Below are positions 41,091-49,700 of a DNA stretch of 64,000 nt, one piece after another. The notes beneath the pieces are model-generated. The model was not told the DNA's origin. It searched no databases and was given only the letters and a program-made list of their open reading frames with translations. The stretch is from Bacteroidales bacterium UBA3743. GTDB lineage: Bacteria; Bacteroidota; Bacteroidia; Bacteroidales; Paludibacteraceae. The translations under genes were made by a program, and so were the position numbers. The DNA is taken from assembly GCA_002371265.1 (NCBI GenBank), contig DFGT01000033.1, forward strand, positions 15,539 to 79,538, in the 5' to 3' direction. Every line of letters starts with the position of its first letter. Position 1 is the first letter of the stretch.

Positions 41091-43577
41091 TTACATCTCT
41101 ACTTCAACAACTGTCTTAGAACCAGCTGGCTGCATAGGAACGATGTTACCGGCAATTTCCTTACCGTTAACGATCAACTTCTTAACACCCTTCTGTGCTC
41201 CTGAGTTAGTTACCTTGATGACGTAATCTGCATCACGGAACTTACGGTTAACTGTGTAACCCTTCATGTCTGATGGTAGACATGGATTGATCTCCAAACC
41301 TTTGTATGAAGGCTTAACACCTAGCAAGTACTGGCTGACTGTCAACCACATCCATGCAGCTGTACCTGTCAACCATGAGTTCTTACCCTCACCTGGCTTA
41401 GCAGCATCCTTACCTGCAACCATCTGGCAGTTTACGTATGGCTCTACCTTGTGAAGTGCCTGATCCTTCAAGTACATTGGGCTGATCTTGCGGAACAACT
41501 CCCAAGCGTCGTTACCACGTCCGGCTACTGTCTCACCGATGATAACCCATGGGTTGTTGTGACAGAAGATACCTGCGTTCTCCTTGTATCCTGCAGGATA
41601 TGAAGAAATCTCACCCATCTCAACATGGTATGTTGTGAATGCAGGGTTGTTAAGTACCATACCGTGCTCACAGTCAAGATACTTCTTACATGAGTCGATA
41701 GCCTTGTCAACCATTCCTTCCTCAAGTCCGATACCTGCCATTGTACAGAATCCCTGTGACTCGATGAAAATCTTTCCTTCCTCACACTCCTTAGATCCGA
41801 TCTTGTTTCCATAGAAGTCGTATGCACGTAGATACCATTCTCCGTCCCAACCGTGCTTCTTGACTGCCTCTACCATTGAGTCGATGCACTTCTGTGCACG
41901 CTCTGCCTCAGCTGTCTCTCCGATCTCCTTACATAGCTCTACATAATCCTTTCCTGTCACAACGAACAAACCAGCGATCATTAGAGACTCTGCCTTTGAA
42001 CCTACCGAATTGTTCTCTGTTGTCTGGAATGACTCGTTTGGATCCCATGAGAAACAGTTCAAGTTCAAGCAGTCGTTCCAGTCGGCACGACCGATTAGCG
42101 GCAACATGTGAGGTCCAAGATTGTTCACAACGTGGTTGAAAGATATCTTCAAGTGCTCAAACAATGAAACCTCTGTACCTGGCTTGTTGTCGAATGGAAC
42201 TGGCTCCTTAAGGATAGAGAAGTCGCCAGACTCCTTAACGTATGCCACTGTACCGAAGATCAACCAGCATGGGTCATCGTTGAATCCACCGCCGATGTCA
42301 TTGTTTCCGTGCTTTGTAAGTGGCTGGTACTGGTGGTAGCATCCTCCGTCTGGGAACTGTGTAGACGCGATGTCAATTATACGCTCGCGGGCACGTGATG
42401 GAATCTGGTGAACGAATCCAACCAAGTCCTGGTTAGAGTCACGGAATCCCATACCACGACCAACACCACTCTCGAAGAATGATGCTGAACGAGAGAAGTT
42501 GAATGTTATCATACACTGGTACTGGCTCCAGATGTTAACCATACGGTTAAGCTTCTCGTCGTCAGACTTAACTGCATACTTGTCAAGCAAGATATCCCAC
42601 AAGTTAGCCAACTCTGCAAATGCAGCGTCGACAGCAGCCACTGTAGAGAAACGCTTGATAAGCTCTTTTGCCTTTGTCTTGTTTACTAGTGTGACGTCTG
42701 AATCCTGAGAAGAGATCAACTCTCCGCTCTTCTTGCGTGCGATGTCCTCCTTGCAGAATTTCTCCTCTAGCTTGTTCTCAACATATCCTAGAACGAAGAT
42801 GTAGTCTTTGCTCTCACCTGGCTTAAGCTCAACCTCGATGTAGTGAGACGCAATTGGTGACCAACCGTGTGCCAATGAGTTGCCTGGCTTTCCTGCCATT
42901 ACACACTGAGGGTCAGCGAACTCATTGTAAAGACCGATGAACGACTCACGGTCTGTATCATAACCGTCGATTTTCGCATTTGTCACTGCGTAATATGCGT
43001 AGTGATCACGACGCTCCTTATACTCTGTCTTGTGGTAGATTACACTACCGTCGATCTCAACCTCTCCTGTAGACCAGTTACGCTGGAAGTTCTCCATATC
43101 TGTAGCTGCGTTCCACAAACACCACTCTGCGAAAGAGAATAGCTTGATCTTCTTTGTGTAAGTAGTAGTGTTCTTTAGAGTTACCTTCTGAACCTCAGCC
43201 CATGTCTTCAATGGCACGAAGAACAATACTGATGCCTCGATACCGTTCTTTGAACCTGTGATGCGAGTGTAGTTCATACCATGGCGGCACTCGTATGAAT
43301 CAAGCGGAGTCTTGCAAGGCTTCCATCCTGGGTTCCACACTGTACCATTGTCGTTGATGTAGAAGTAACGACCACCGTTGTCCATAGGGACTCCATTGTA
43401 ACGGTAACGAGTGATACGACGGAACTTAGCGTCCTTGTAGAAATTATAACCGCCGCCTGTGTTTGAGATCAAACCAAAAAAGTCCTCATTTCCTAGGTAG
43501 TTGATCCAAGGGAATGGGGTTGCGGGATTGGTGATGACGAACTCACGGTTCGCATCGTCAAAATGTCCAAAATCCAT
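41091..43577 (-). CDS. GH94 cellobiose phosphorylase
   Basis: 828 residues, the usual length. By family it splits cellobiose with phosphate into glucose-1-phosphate and glucose in the cytoplasm, saving one ATP. Seen: MDFGHFDDANREFVITNPATPFPWINYLGN (the N-terminus of the cellobiose subgroup), FFGLISNTGGGYNFYKDAKFRRITRYRYN, RGMGFRDSNQDLVGF, the catalytic Asp in IGRADWNDCLNLN (about 500), and GTAAWMWLTVSQYLLG. No signal peptide. It is the first gene of the operon, and its codon use is strongly biased, as expected for a heavily expressed enzyme. A -7 box TATATTTG lies at 43657-43650 (minus), 73 bases before the start. Confidence 0.95.
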   Translation of the reverse strand: MDFGHFDDANREFVITNPATPFPWINYLGNEDFFGLISNTGGGYNFYKDAKFRRITRYRYNGVPMDNGGRYFYINDNGTVWNPGWKPCKTPLDSYECRHGMNYTRITGSKNGIEASVLFFVPLKTWAEVQKVTLKNTTTYTKKIKLFSFAEWCLWNAATDMENFQRNWSTGEVEIDGSVIYHKTEYKERRDHYAYYAVTNAKIDGYDTDRESFIGLYNEFADPQCVMAGKPGNSLAHGWSPIASHYIEVELKPGESKDYIFVLGYVENKLEEKFCKEDIARKKSGELISSQDSDVTLVNKTKAKELIKRFSTVAAVDAAFAELANLWDILLDKYAVKSDDEKLNRMVNIWSQYQCMITFNFSRSASFFESGVGRGMGFRDSNQDLVGFVHQIPSRARERIIDIASTQFPDGGCYHQYQPLTKHGNNDIGGGFNDDPCWLIFGTVAYVKESGDFSILKEPVPFDNKPGTEVSLFEHLKISFNHVVNNLGPHMLPLIGRADWNDCLNLNCFSWDPNESFQTTENNSVGSKAESLMIAGLFVVTGKDYVELCKEIGETAEAERAQKCIDSMVEAVKKHGWDGEWYLRAYDFYGNKIGSKECEEGKIFIESQGFCTMAGIGLEEGMVDKAIDSCKKYLDCEHGMVLNNPAFTTYHVEMGEISSYPAGYKENAGIFCHNNPWVIIGETVAGRGNDAWELFRKISPMYLKDQALHKVEPYVNCQMVAGKDAAKPGEGKNSWLTGTAAWMWLTVSQYLLGVKPSYKGLEINPCLPSDMKGYTVNRKFRDADYVIKVTNSGAQKGVKKLIVNGKEIAGNIVPMQPAGSKTVVEVEM

Positions 43578-43741
43578 GTTTAATTATATTAATTTTAAAT
43601 TTCCTAAATTAAACCCAATTTCAAGATTATAAATCCAATTTTGGGCATACAAATATAAAAACTTTATGCTCATTAGCGCCAAAAATAGGCATAAAAAGAA
43701 CGTGAAAGTGTCAAATAACACCTATTTGCAGCCGTTTTGCT

Positions 43742-44932
43742 CTACAAAAAGACTGGCCTAGCATAGTTCTTCACATCATCCTCCGTAATCGCATCGTTAC
43801 ATAGGATCGCAAGTCGCTCGACAACGTTCTTCAGCTCACGGATGTTTCCGTTCCACTCAAAAGATTGCAGATGTGCCATTGCTCCTTTGTCGAACTTATG
43901 TTTCTGTCCTGTTGCAGAGTCATACTTGTTGATGAAGTATTCCACAAGCAAAGGTATGTCGTCTTTTCGCTCTCTCAATGGTGGCACACACAAAGGAATG
44001 ACGCTCAGACGGTGGTAAAGGTCTTCTCTGAAGTTTCCTTTTTCTATCTCATGCTTGAGGTTTTTATTGGTAGCCGCAATTACTCTCACGTCTACTTTTA
44101 TCGCTTTGTCTCCGCCTACTCTTGTCAGCACGCCTTCCTGAAGCACTCTCAACACTTTAGTCTGGGCGGCAAGGCTCATGTCTCCTATCTCGTCGAGGAA
44201 TAGTGTTCCTCCGTCGGCCTGCTCGAATTTACCTATTCTCTGCTTTAATGCCGACGTGAAGGCTCCCTTCTCATGCCCGAAAAGTTCGCTCTCAATCAGT
44301 TCCGACGGAATGGCTGCACAGTTCACCTCAATGAATGGCTTGTTTGCCCTGGCACTTCTTGCATATATCTGGTGTGCCACGACCTCCTTACCTGTTCCGT
44401 TCTCTCCTGTGATGAGGATTCTGGCGTCTGTCGGCGCCACTCTGTCGATCAACGCTCGCAGATGGTTGATCTGTTCGCTCTGACCCACCATCTCACGGTC
44501 GTCCACCACACCACCGGTTGCTTTCTTCACTCCGTTTGAAATGGCGGCTCTAAGATTGCTGCTCTCTGCGGAATTGCTCGACATAGCCTCCTTCACCGCC
44601 TGAAGCAGACGATTAAGGTTCATCGGCTTCTCAATGAAGTCGAAGGCTCCGTTTCTCATACATTGTACGGCAGTCTCAATAGTGCCGTGTCCTGAAATCA
44701 AAATCATTTTTGTAGACGGCTGCAACTGACGCATTTTGGCGAGTAGTTCGATTCCATCCATCTTCGGCATCTTGATGTCCGAAAACACAAGGTCGAACTG
44801 CTCTTTCTCAGCTTCTTTCAGTCCTGTTTCTCCGTCTTCCGCGAGAGTCACCACGTGTCCTTCAAATTCAAGAACCTCCTTCATTGAATTTCTGATACTC
44901 CTCTCGTCGTCAACTACTAATATTTTTGCCAT
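43742..44932 (-). CDS. NtrC-type sigma-54 activator without a DNA-binding domain
   Basis: 396 residues. Receiver domain 1-120 with Asp52 in FSDIKMP and the Lys in FIEKPMN (about 102). AAA+ domain about 145-380: Walker A GENGTGKE (176-183), GHEKGAFTSA (219-228, the sigma-54 contact loop, with Ser where GAFTGA has Gly), Walker B GGTLFLDEIG (241-250), ATNKNL, and the arginine-finger FREDLYHRLSVIPL. The chain stops at EDDVKNYARPVFL, where family members continue for about 60-70 residues into a Fis-type helix-turn-helix. The DNA after the stop shows no continuing frame. It would activate sigma-54 promoters from solution after phosphorylation. No kinase gene is adjacent. Confidence 0.92.
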   Translation of the reverse strand: MAKILVVDDERSIRNSMKEVLEFEGHVVTLAEDGETGLKEAEKEQFDLVFSDIKMPKMDGIELLAKMRQLQPSTKMILISGHGTIETAVQCMRNGAFDFIEKPMNLNRLLQAVKEAMSSNSAESSNLRAAISNGVKKATGGVVDDREMVGQSEQINHLRALIDRVAPTDARILITGENGTGKEVVAHQIYARSARANKPFIEVNCAAIPSELIESELFGHEKGAFTSALKQRIGKFEQADGGTLFLDEIGDMSLAAQTKVLRVLQEGVLTRVGGDKAIKVDVRVIAATNKNLKHEIEKGNFREDLYHRLSVIPLCVPPLRERKDDIPLLVEYFINKYDSATGQKHKFDKGAMAHLQSFEWNGNIRELKNVVERLAILCNDAITEDDVKNYARPVFL

Positions 44933-44990
44933 CCTATATTAAATCCTTATTTGTGTGTTATTTGTCTAGTGTGTTCCATGGTTTAGAATG

Positions 44991-45821
44991 TTACTTCTTC
45001 TTTTTTCCGGTTTGCTCGTATTTGGTTCCTGAGATGCTTTCAAGAGACGCTACGGCTTTGCCCATCTTTAGGCTTGCCTCGACATACACCGGATAGTGGT
45101 TGTCGTCGTCGGCAACGTAGACTTTCAAATCCTCGTCGTTCTTGAAAAGGTCTCCCTTGATAAGGGTAGGGACAAATACCGATGCCCTATATTTGCTTCC
45201 GTCCTTTAGCTTGACGTTCTCTTTTCCTGTGAACTTCAAACCCAATTCATAGACGATGTCTTCAAACAAAAGTGAGAATGCAGCAACGTCTCCTCTCGAC
45301 ATTGACGCCACATCGATATTTCGGATCTTGTAGCAAGTGGCCACCAAATCGCAAGCCTTCTTGCTGATGTTGAATTCGGTCTTGGATGTGCCCTTCCTCT
45401 TGATGTATTCGAAATTCACATGCAGACTGTCGGCTTTTCCGTTATCTGTGTATAGGTAGGTTGAGTAGCTCCAGTAGCTGTCTTCATGTTTGCCATCGTG
45501 ATAGTACACCGGCTGAAGAGTCTTCTTGCTGATGTAAGACGTGAATGTATCCCTCACCACATAGAATCTCTCAAACATGCCTTGTGTATAGCCGTTGACC
45601 ATAAGCTTGTAGCAATCCTCTCCTCTCACCACGGCCTCTCCAACTTCGAAGTGCACTTTTCCTGCCTTCATAGAAATGAATCCAAGATTGAAATAGATAC
45701 CATAAGTCGCTTTTTCTCCAACCTTGAACACAGGAGTGTCTACATACGAAATCTGCGAAAAGACGCTGCCTGCCGACAACACCATCGCAATAATCAGTGT
45801 AATAATGTGTTTTATGTTCAT
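44991..45821 (-). CDS. DUF3108 periplasmic protein
   Basis: 276 residues from the ATG at 45821 (MNIKHIITLIIAMVLSAGSV, signal cut near VFSQ). A start seven codons earlier is possible but gives a poorer signal. The mature chain follows DUF3108: FKVGEKATYGIYFNLGFISMKAGKVHFEVGEA, RFYVVRDTFTSYISKKTLQPVYY, and KGDLFKNDEDLKVYVADDDNHYPVYVEASLKMGKAVASL. The family is secreted or periplasmic and predicted to be a beta-rich, lipocalin-like fold of unknown function. It lies downstream of lepB, separated by a family B repeat tract. Confidence 0.88.
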   Translation of the reverse strand: MNIKHIITLIIAMVLSAGSVFSQISYVDTPVFKVGEKATYGIYFNLGFISMKAGKVHFEVGEAVVRGEDCYKLMVNGYTQGMFERFYVVRDTFTSYISKKTLQPVYYHDGKHEDSYWSYSTYLYTDNGKADSLHVNFEYIKRKGTSKTEFNISKKACDLVATCYKIRNIDVASMSRGDVAAFSLLFEDIVYELGLKFTGKENVKLKDGSKYRASVFVPTLIKGDLFKNDEDLKVYVADDDNHYPVYVEASLKMGKAVASLESISGTKYEQTGKKKK

Positions 45822-45859
45822 GGTCTTAGTGTGTTTTATCAATTATACAATTAAAATTC

Positions 45860-46020
45860 TCGTAGAGACGCACGGACGTGCGTGTCATTTGGACGTGCGT
45901 GTCATTCGGACGTGCATCATAATTATCGTGTAATAATTATAATCGACGTGCGTGTCATTCACATTTTTCGGCCGATCTTTTTCATGTCGACCTACATTTG
46001 GAACAGTAGTGTCTCTACAG
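45860..46020. repeat. Family B repeat tract
   Basis: CTCGTAGAGACGCACGGACG then TGCGTGTCATT, followed by tandem GGACGTGCGTGTCATT copies (45874, 45891), a truncated GGACGTGCATCAT, and CGACGTGCGTGTCATT (45944). It closes with GTGTCTCTACAG (46008-46019), complementary to the first CGTAGAGACG. It fills the gap between lepB and the DUF3108 gene. Confidence 0.75.
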
Positions 46021-46021
46021 A

Positions 46022-47503
46022 TCAATCATTATGGATACGCTTGAAGATTCGCTCTGTACGGAGTCTGTTGAAGAATCCTTCTTTGTCATCATCGAGAGAA
46101 AGCCATATGAAAATTGGTTTTCCTACGATATGATCCTCTGGAACAAATCCCCAATATCTGGAATCGGCTGAGTTGTGTCTGTTGTCTCCCATCATCCAGT
46201 AGTAGTCCATTTTGAATGTGTATTTGCTGGCGGCTTCTCCATTTATTTTTATGTTGTCGCCAGAGTATTCTAGTTTATTGCCCTCATAGTTGCGTATGAT
46301 CTGGGCATACAGGTCTATATTGTCAGCGTTAAGCTCGATTGTCTCTCCCTTGGCTGGAATATGGATCGGTCCGTAATTGTCACGAGTCCACTTGTTGTCA
46401 GCTTTTGTCTGCGGATATGTGCGACCTCCGAATCTCTCGTCCTCCAGTTTTATGCTCACCACGTCGTTACGCTTCTCCAGCTGGCTCTTCATCGCAGCGG
46501 TCAAAGGCAATTTGTAGACGAAGTTGTAGGTGCCATCTTCGTTTGGCTGATACTGCAACATTCGTTTCCAGTCTGTCGACACCATCGAGTATTCGTAGTC
46601 AGACTTGCTGACTCCAAGCGACTGGAATGTTTTTTCGGTGAACGCATTGGTCGTCTCAACAAAGTAGTTGAACTGGATATGTTCGGGAGCCTCTATCAAC
46701 TGTCCGTTGATATACAGGTTTCTGTCTGAAATCAACAGATTGTCGCCTGGCAAACCGACACATCTTTTCACGTAATTCTCACGTCTGTCCACTGGTCTCC
46801 AAACAATCTCGCCAAATGTTTCCTTGTCGTTCCACACTTTGTCACGTCCGTAAGTAGACGTAAGTGTGTAATAGTCAGGGTTCTGCACCTTCATGGCGAC
46901 TGTGTCGCCGGCAGGGAAGTTGAACACCACGATGTCGTATAGCTTCACATCCTCGAATCCGGCCAAACGTTTGTATTCCCACTGTGGATTCTCAACATAC
47001 GATTTGCAGTTGAAAATTGGAAGCGTATGCTGTGCCAACGGGAATGAAAGTGGAGTCATTGGCGAACGTGGGCCATAATTGCACTTGCTGACAAATAGAT
47101 AGTCGCCCACCAACAATGATTTCTCCAATGACGACGATGGAATCACATAGTTTTGGAATAAGTAGAGGTTGATGAAATAGACAACGACCAAAGCGAAAAT
47201 AATCGCGTCTACCCAGCTCCCCACCGTCTTCACAATCGGATTTTCCGATTTCTTCCACCAATCCCACGCCACATAGCGAGTGACATAGACATCAAGGAAG
47301 AAAAGCAAGAAAAGAAGCGACAGAGGATTGCCCGTCCATATTGTGAACAATATCACAATCACGGCAAGGATTCCGAACTTTATATAGTCACCCTTTTCGG
47401 TATCCTTGAAACGTTCAGCCAGAGTGCCTGTCTTCTTTCCGATATAGTCGTCTTTCTTTTTTGAAGACGCCAAAACTTTATTTGATGATCCTAACCCAAA
47501 CAT
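46022..47503 (-). CDS. lepB: Signal peptidase I
   Basis: 493 residues, long as is usual for Bacteroidales LepB. Membrane helices at about 42-58, 60-76 and 98-118. The Ser of the Ser/Lys dyad is about Ser125 in VIPSSSLEKSLLVGDYLFV (the usual Ser-Met is Ser-Leu here) and the Lys is Lys246 in RRENYVKRCVGLPGD. Box E is MMGDNRHNSADSRYWGFV (about 440-457). Between them an inserted domain of about 170 residues separates boxes D and E. The enzyme cleaves signal peptides on the outer face of the inner membrane. It starts nine bases after dapB, so the two are one operon. Confidence 0.95.
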   Translation of the reverse strand: MFGLGSSNKVLASSKKKDDYIGKKTGTLAERFKDTEKGDYIKFGILAVIVILFTIWTGNPLSLLFLLFFLDVYVTRYVAWDWWKKSENPIVKTVGSWVDAIIFALVVVYFINLYLFQNYVIPSSSLEKSLLVGDYLFVSKCNYGPRSPMTPLSFPLAQHTLPIFNCKSYVENPQWEYKRLAGFEDVKLYDIVVFNFPAGDTVAMKVQNPDYYTLTSTYGRDKVWNDKETFGEIVWRPVDRRENYVKRCVGLPGDNLLISDRNLYINGQLIEAPEHIQFNYFVETTNAFTEKTFQSLGVSKSDYEYSMVSTDWKRMLQYQPNEDGTYNFVYKLPLTAAMKSQLEKRNDVVSIKLEDERFGGRTYPQTKADNKWTRDNYGPIHIPAKGETIELNADNIDLYAQIIRNYEGNKLEYSGDNIKINGEAASKYTFKMDYYWMMGDNRHNSADSRYWGFVPEDHIVGKPIFIWLSLDDDKEGFFNRLRTERIFKRIHND

Positions 47504-47512
47504 TTATTCCAA

Positions 47513-48229
47513 TTAGAATTTAAACATATCTTCCGTAGTGTAGAAGCCCTTCTTTCCAGCTGTGAACTCAGCGGCAAGGACAGCACCTAATGCGAATCCC
47601 TCACGGCTTTTTGCGTCGTGAGTGATCTCAATTGAATCGACACCCGACTCGTATCGGATAGTGTGGATTCCTGGCACCTCACCTTCACGGATTGACTTGA
47701 TCGCGATATCCGAAGAAGAATTCTCCACCTCTTTCGACCATCCGCTCTTTCTGTCGAGGTTGTCGATAATACCTTCAGCAAGAGTGATTGCTGTGCCGCT
47801 TGGAGCGTCAAGCTTATGGATATGGTGAACCTCCGTCATCTCAACATTATATTGAGAGAATCCGTTCATGATCTTAGCCAGATATTTGTTGACAGCCATG
47901 AAAATATTCACACCTACGGAGTAGTTGGAGCTCCAGAAAAGAGTGCCGTTTTTCTTAACCATTGAAGCCTTCACCTCCTCGATTTGCTTAGTCCAGCCTG
48001 TAGTGCCGCAAACGACAGGGACACCAGCGTCGAAACAAGCGTTGATATTATCGATGGCAGTTGTAGGGACAGTGAATTCGATTGCAGCGTCGGCACTTTT
48101 GAATGCGTCGCTTTTCAAATCTTCACGGTTGTCAATATCAATGATAGATACGATTTCATGACCTCTTTCTCTCGCAATCTTTTCAATCATGTGGCCCATT
48201 TTACCGTAGCCTATAAGCGCTATTTTCAT
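47513..48229 (-). CDS. dapB: 4-hydroxy-tetrahydrodipicolinate reductase
   Basis: 238 residues. The enzyme uses NAD(P)H in the diaminopimelate/lysine pathway, cytoplasmic. Seen: the nucleotide loop IGYGKMGHM (6-14), VVCGTTGW (72-79), SSNYSVGVN (100-108), and the substrate and catalytic motif EVHHIHKLDAPSGTA (133-147). The N-terminal domain is shorter than in proteobacterial enzymes, as is usual for the phylum. It is the first gene of a dapB-lepB operon, an arrangement common in Bacteroidales. Confidence 0.96.
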   Translation of the reverse strand: MKIALIGYGKMGHMIEKIARERGHEIVSIIDIDNREDLKSDAFKSADAAIEFTVPTTAIDNINACFDAGVPVVCGTTGWTKQIEEVKASMVKKNGTLFWSSNYSVGVNIFMAVNKYLAKIMNGFSQYNVEMTEVHHIHKLDAPSGTAITLAEGIIDNLDRKSGWSKEVENSSSDIAIKSIREGEVPGIHTIRYESGVDSIEITHDAKSREGFALGAVLAAEFTAGKKGFYTTEDMFKF

Positions 48230-48347
48230 ATTTGTCTACTTTTACACTTTACAATATTTTGGCAAATATATTCATTTTTTGGGACAATCTTTATATAAAA
48301 TGCTAAATTAAGGATGCAAAATGCTAAATATAACATTTATTAAAATT

Positions 48348-49559
48348 TCAATTCAAAAGCACACCCATTCTGGACAGTAGTAATGGTTTGTGGTCTTCTA
48401 TACTGTATTTGACGGAAATCCACTTATCCTCCACCTCGTTGTCCCCATCATCACTGTCTTCTTTGATTCTGGTTGTACATGTCATGCTGTTGTGCACAAA
48501 GTCTATTTTTGTATAGGACTGGGTTTCTGTGAAATCAGTTACGACTTCCATATGGTAATTGCATAACACAAAATCTCCATCCTTATATACAAAATCATAG
48601 CTTTCTGTACTATGACTGTTATACGAGGCATTTATACTCAGTCTGTTTTGAGATGCTTCGATTATTTCATCGTAATAACCTATTAGTATTTGATACGGCA
48701 AAAGGCAGAAATAGATATGCTCAGTCTCAAAATAGTCTCCTTTATTTATTGCAAGAATAAGACCACGATTGTGATTTTCCGATGCTTCTTGGTTTCTTAT
48801 GGTGTCTGCCTCGTGGTCGACTTCAAGAATGTAGTCGGTCAATCCATCAAGGTTCACGTCACAGTCGTATGATTTGTCGCTATACACATAAGGTCTTTCT
48901 ACAAGCTCATGGAAATCTTTTGTTGACTTGCATTTCTTGACATATTCATGCTTAGTATTTGTAGTGTCGTATTTTAGGGAGAAAGTTTTTTTATCTAAAT
49001 CTATATCTAAAAATTTTCTGGCTTGTTCAAGTGTAATTGCTTTTTTTGCACCATCTTCCTCAATCCATATCGAATCTATACTTGTGGTTTTCAACTCTAT
49101 GTTAGCTAAATTATTGCTGAATTTCACAGACGGGGATGAGACAACATCTTCTATTACGACAGTATCAGCTGGTACGCATTCATTTTCCAATCTTCTGTGT
49201 GTCTTGGAACTGCCATCCATACTATTCAATATCAATGAGAAAAGAACGATGAACGATAATGAATAACTCAACAAGTATGAAAGAAAAGGTTTATTCATGA
49301 CCTTCCTCATTAACTTGTTTATAGCTATCGGAATAGCTACCAGTAGTATTGTTGAGAGGAGAAAAAAGCAAAAGCCTAGATAAAAACTGATCCAAGACAT
49401 GCCAACGTATATAGACAATACAAAACAAGTGATAAGTGGCATAATACAAAAAGCTAAATCGTCAGACATGTCCTTCTTTATTGCTTTGAATATATCGAAG
49501 GACAAGCAGAAAAAAATTGTTGCTGCTAAGGCTATTGCAAAACTCAAAATATAATCCAT
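48348..49559 (-). CDS. Membrane protein with a periplasmic domain, unknown function
   Basis: 403 residues. Four hydrophobic segments fill the first 115 residues (MDYILSFAIALAATIFFCL; CIMPLITCFVLSIYVGMSW; FYLGFCFFLLSTILLVAIPI; SYLLSYSLSFIVLFSLIL). The rest is a soluble domain with a calcium-binding-like DVNLDGLTDYILEVD segment (about 240), as found in FG-GAP or similar repeats, and mainly beta structure elsewhere. I do not recognise a family. It stands alone between dapB and the Rpn-type nuclease gene. Confidence 0.75.
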   Translation of the reverse strand: MDYILSFAIALAATIFFCLSFDIFKAIKKDMSDDLAFCIMPLITCFVLSIYVGMSWISFYLGFCFFLLSTILLVAIPIAINKLMRKVMNKPFLSYLLSYSLSFIVLFSLILNSMDGSSKTHRRLENECVPADTVVIEDVVSSPSVKFSNNLANIELKTTSIDSIWIEEDGAKKAITLEQARKFLDIDLDKKTFSLKYDTTNTKHEYVKKCKSTKDFHELVERPYVYSDKSYDCDVNLDGLTDYILEVDHEADTIRNQEASENHNRGLILAINKGDYFETEHIYFCLLPYQILIGYYDEIIEASQNRLSINASYNSHSTESYDFVYKDGDFVLCNYHMEVVTDFTETQSYTKIDFVHNSMTCTTRIKEDSDDGDNEVEDKWISVKYSIEDHKPLLLSRMGVLLN

Positions 49560-49586
49560 AACAATAAAAATTTGTTTTTATGGCAG

Positions 49587-49616
49587 GTAGAGACGTAGCA
49601 TTGTGGACGTCTCTAC
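49587..49616. repeat. Family B hairpin repeat
   Basis: GTAGAGACGTAGCATTGTGG then ACGTCTCTAC: perfect inverted arms GTAGAGACGT/ACGTCTCTAC around a ten-base loop. Confidence 0.75.
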
Positions 49617-49700
49617 ATTGAAAGCAAGAGCATGCTGTTTAGAATCTGCCATACATCAACCCCAAACTGCATACTCATATCATGAATTTTAATAGGCTTT

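Noticed and set aside
33843..43577. Classical polysaccharide utilisation locus
   Set aside because: No SusC-like TonB receptor or SusD-like lipoprotein is encoded; it is better called a cellobiose/beta-glucan locus.
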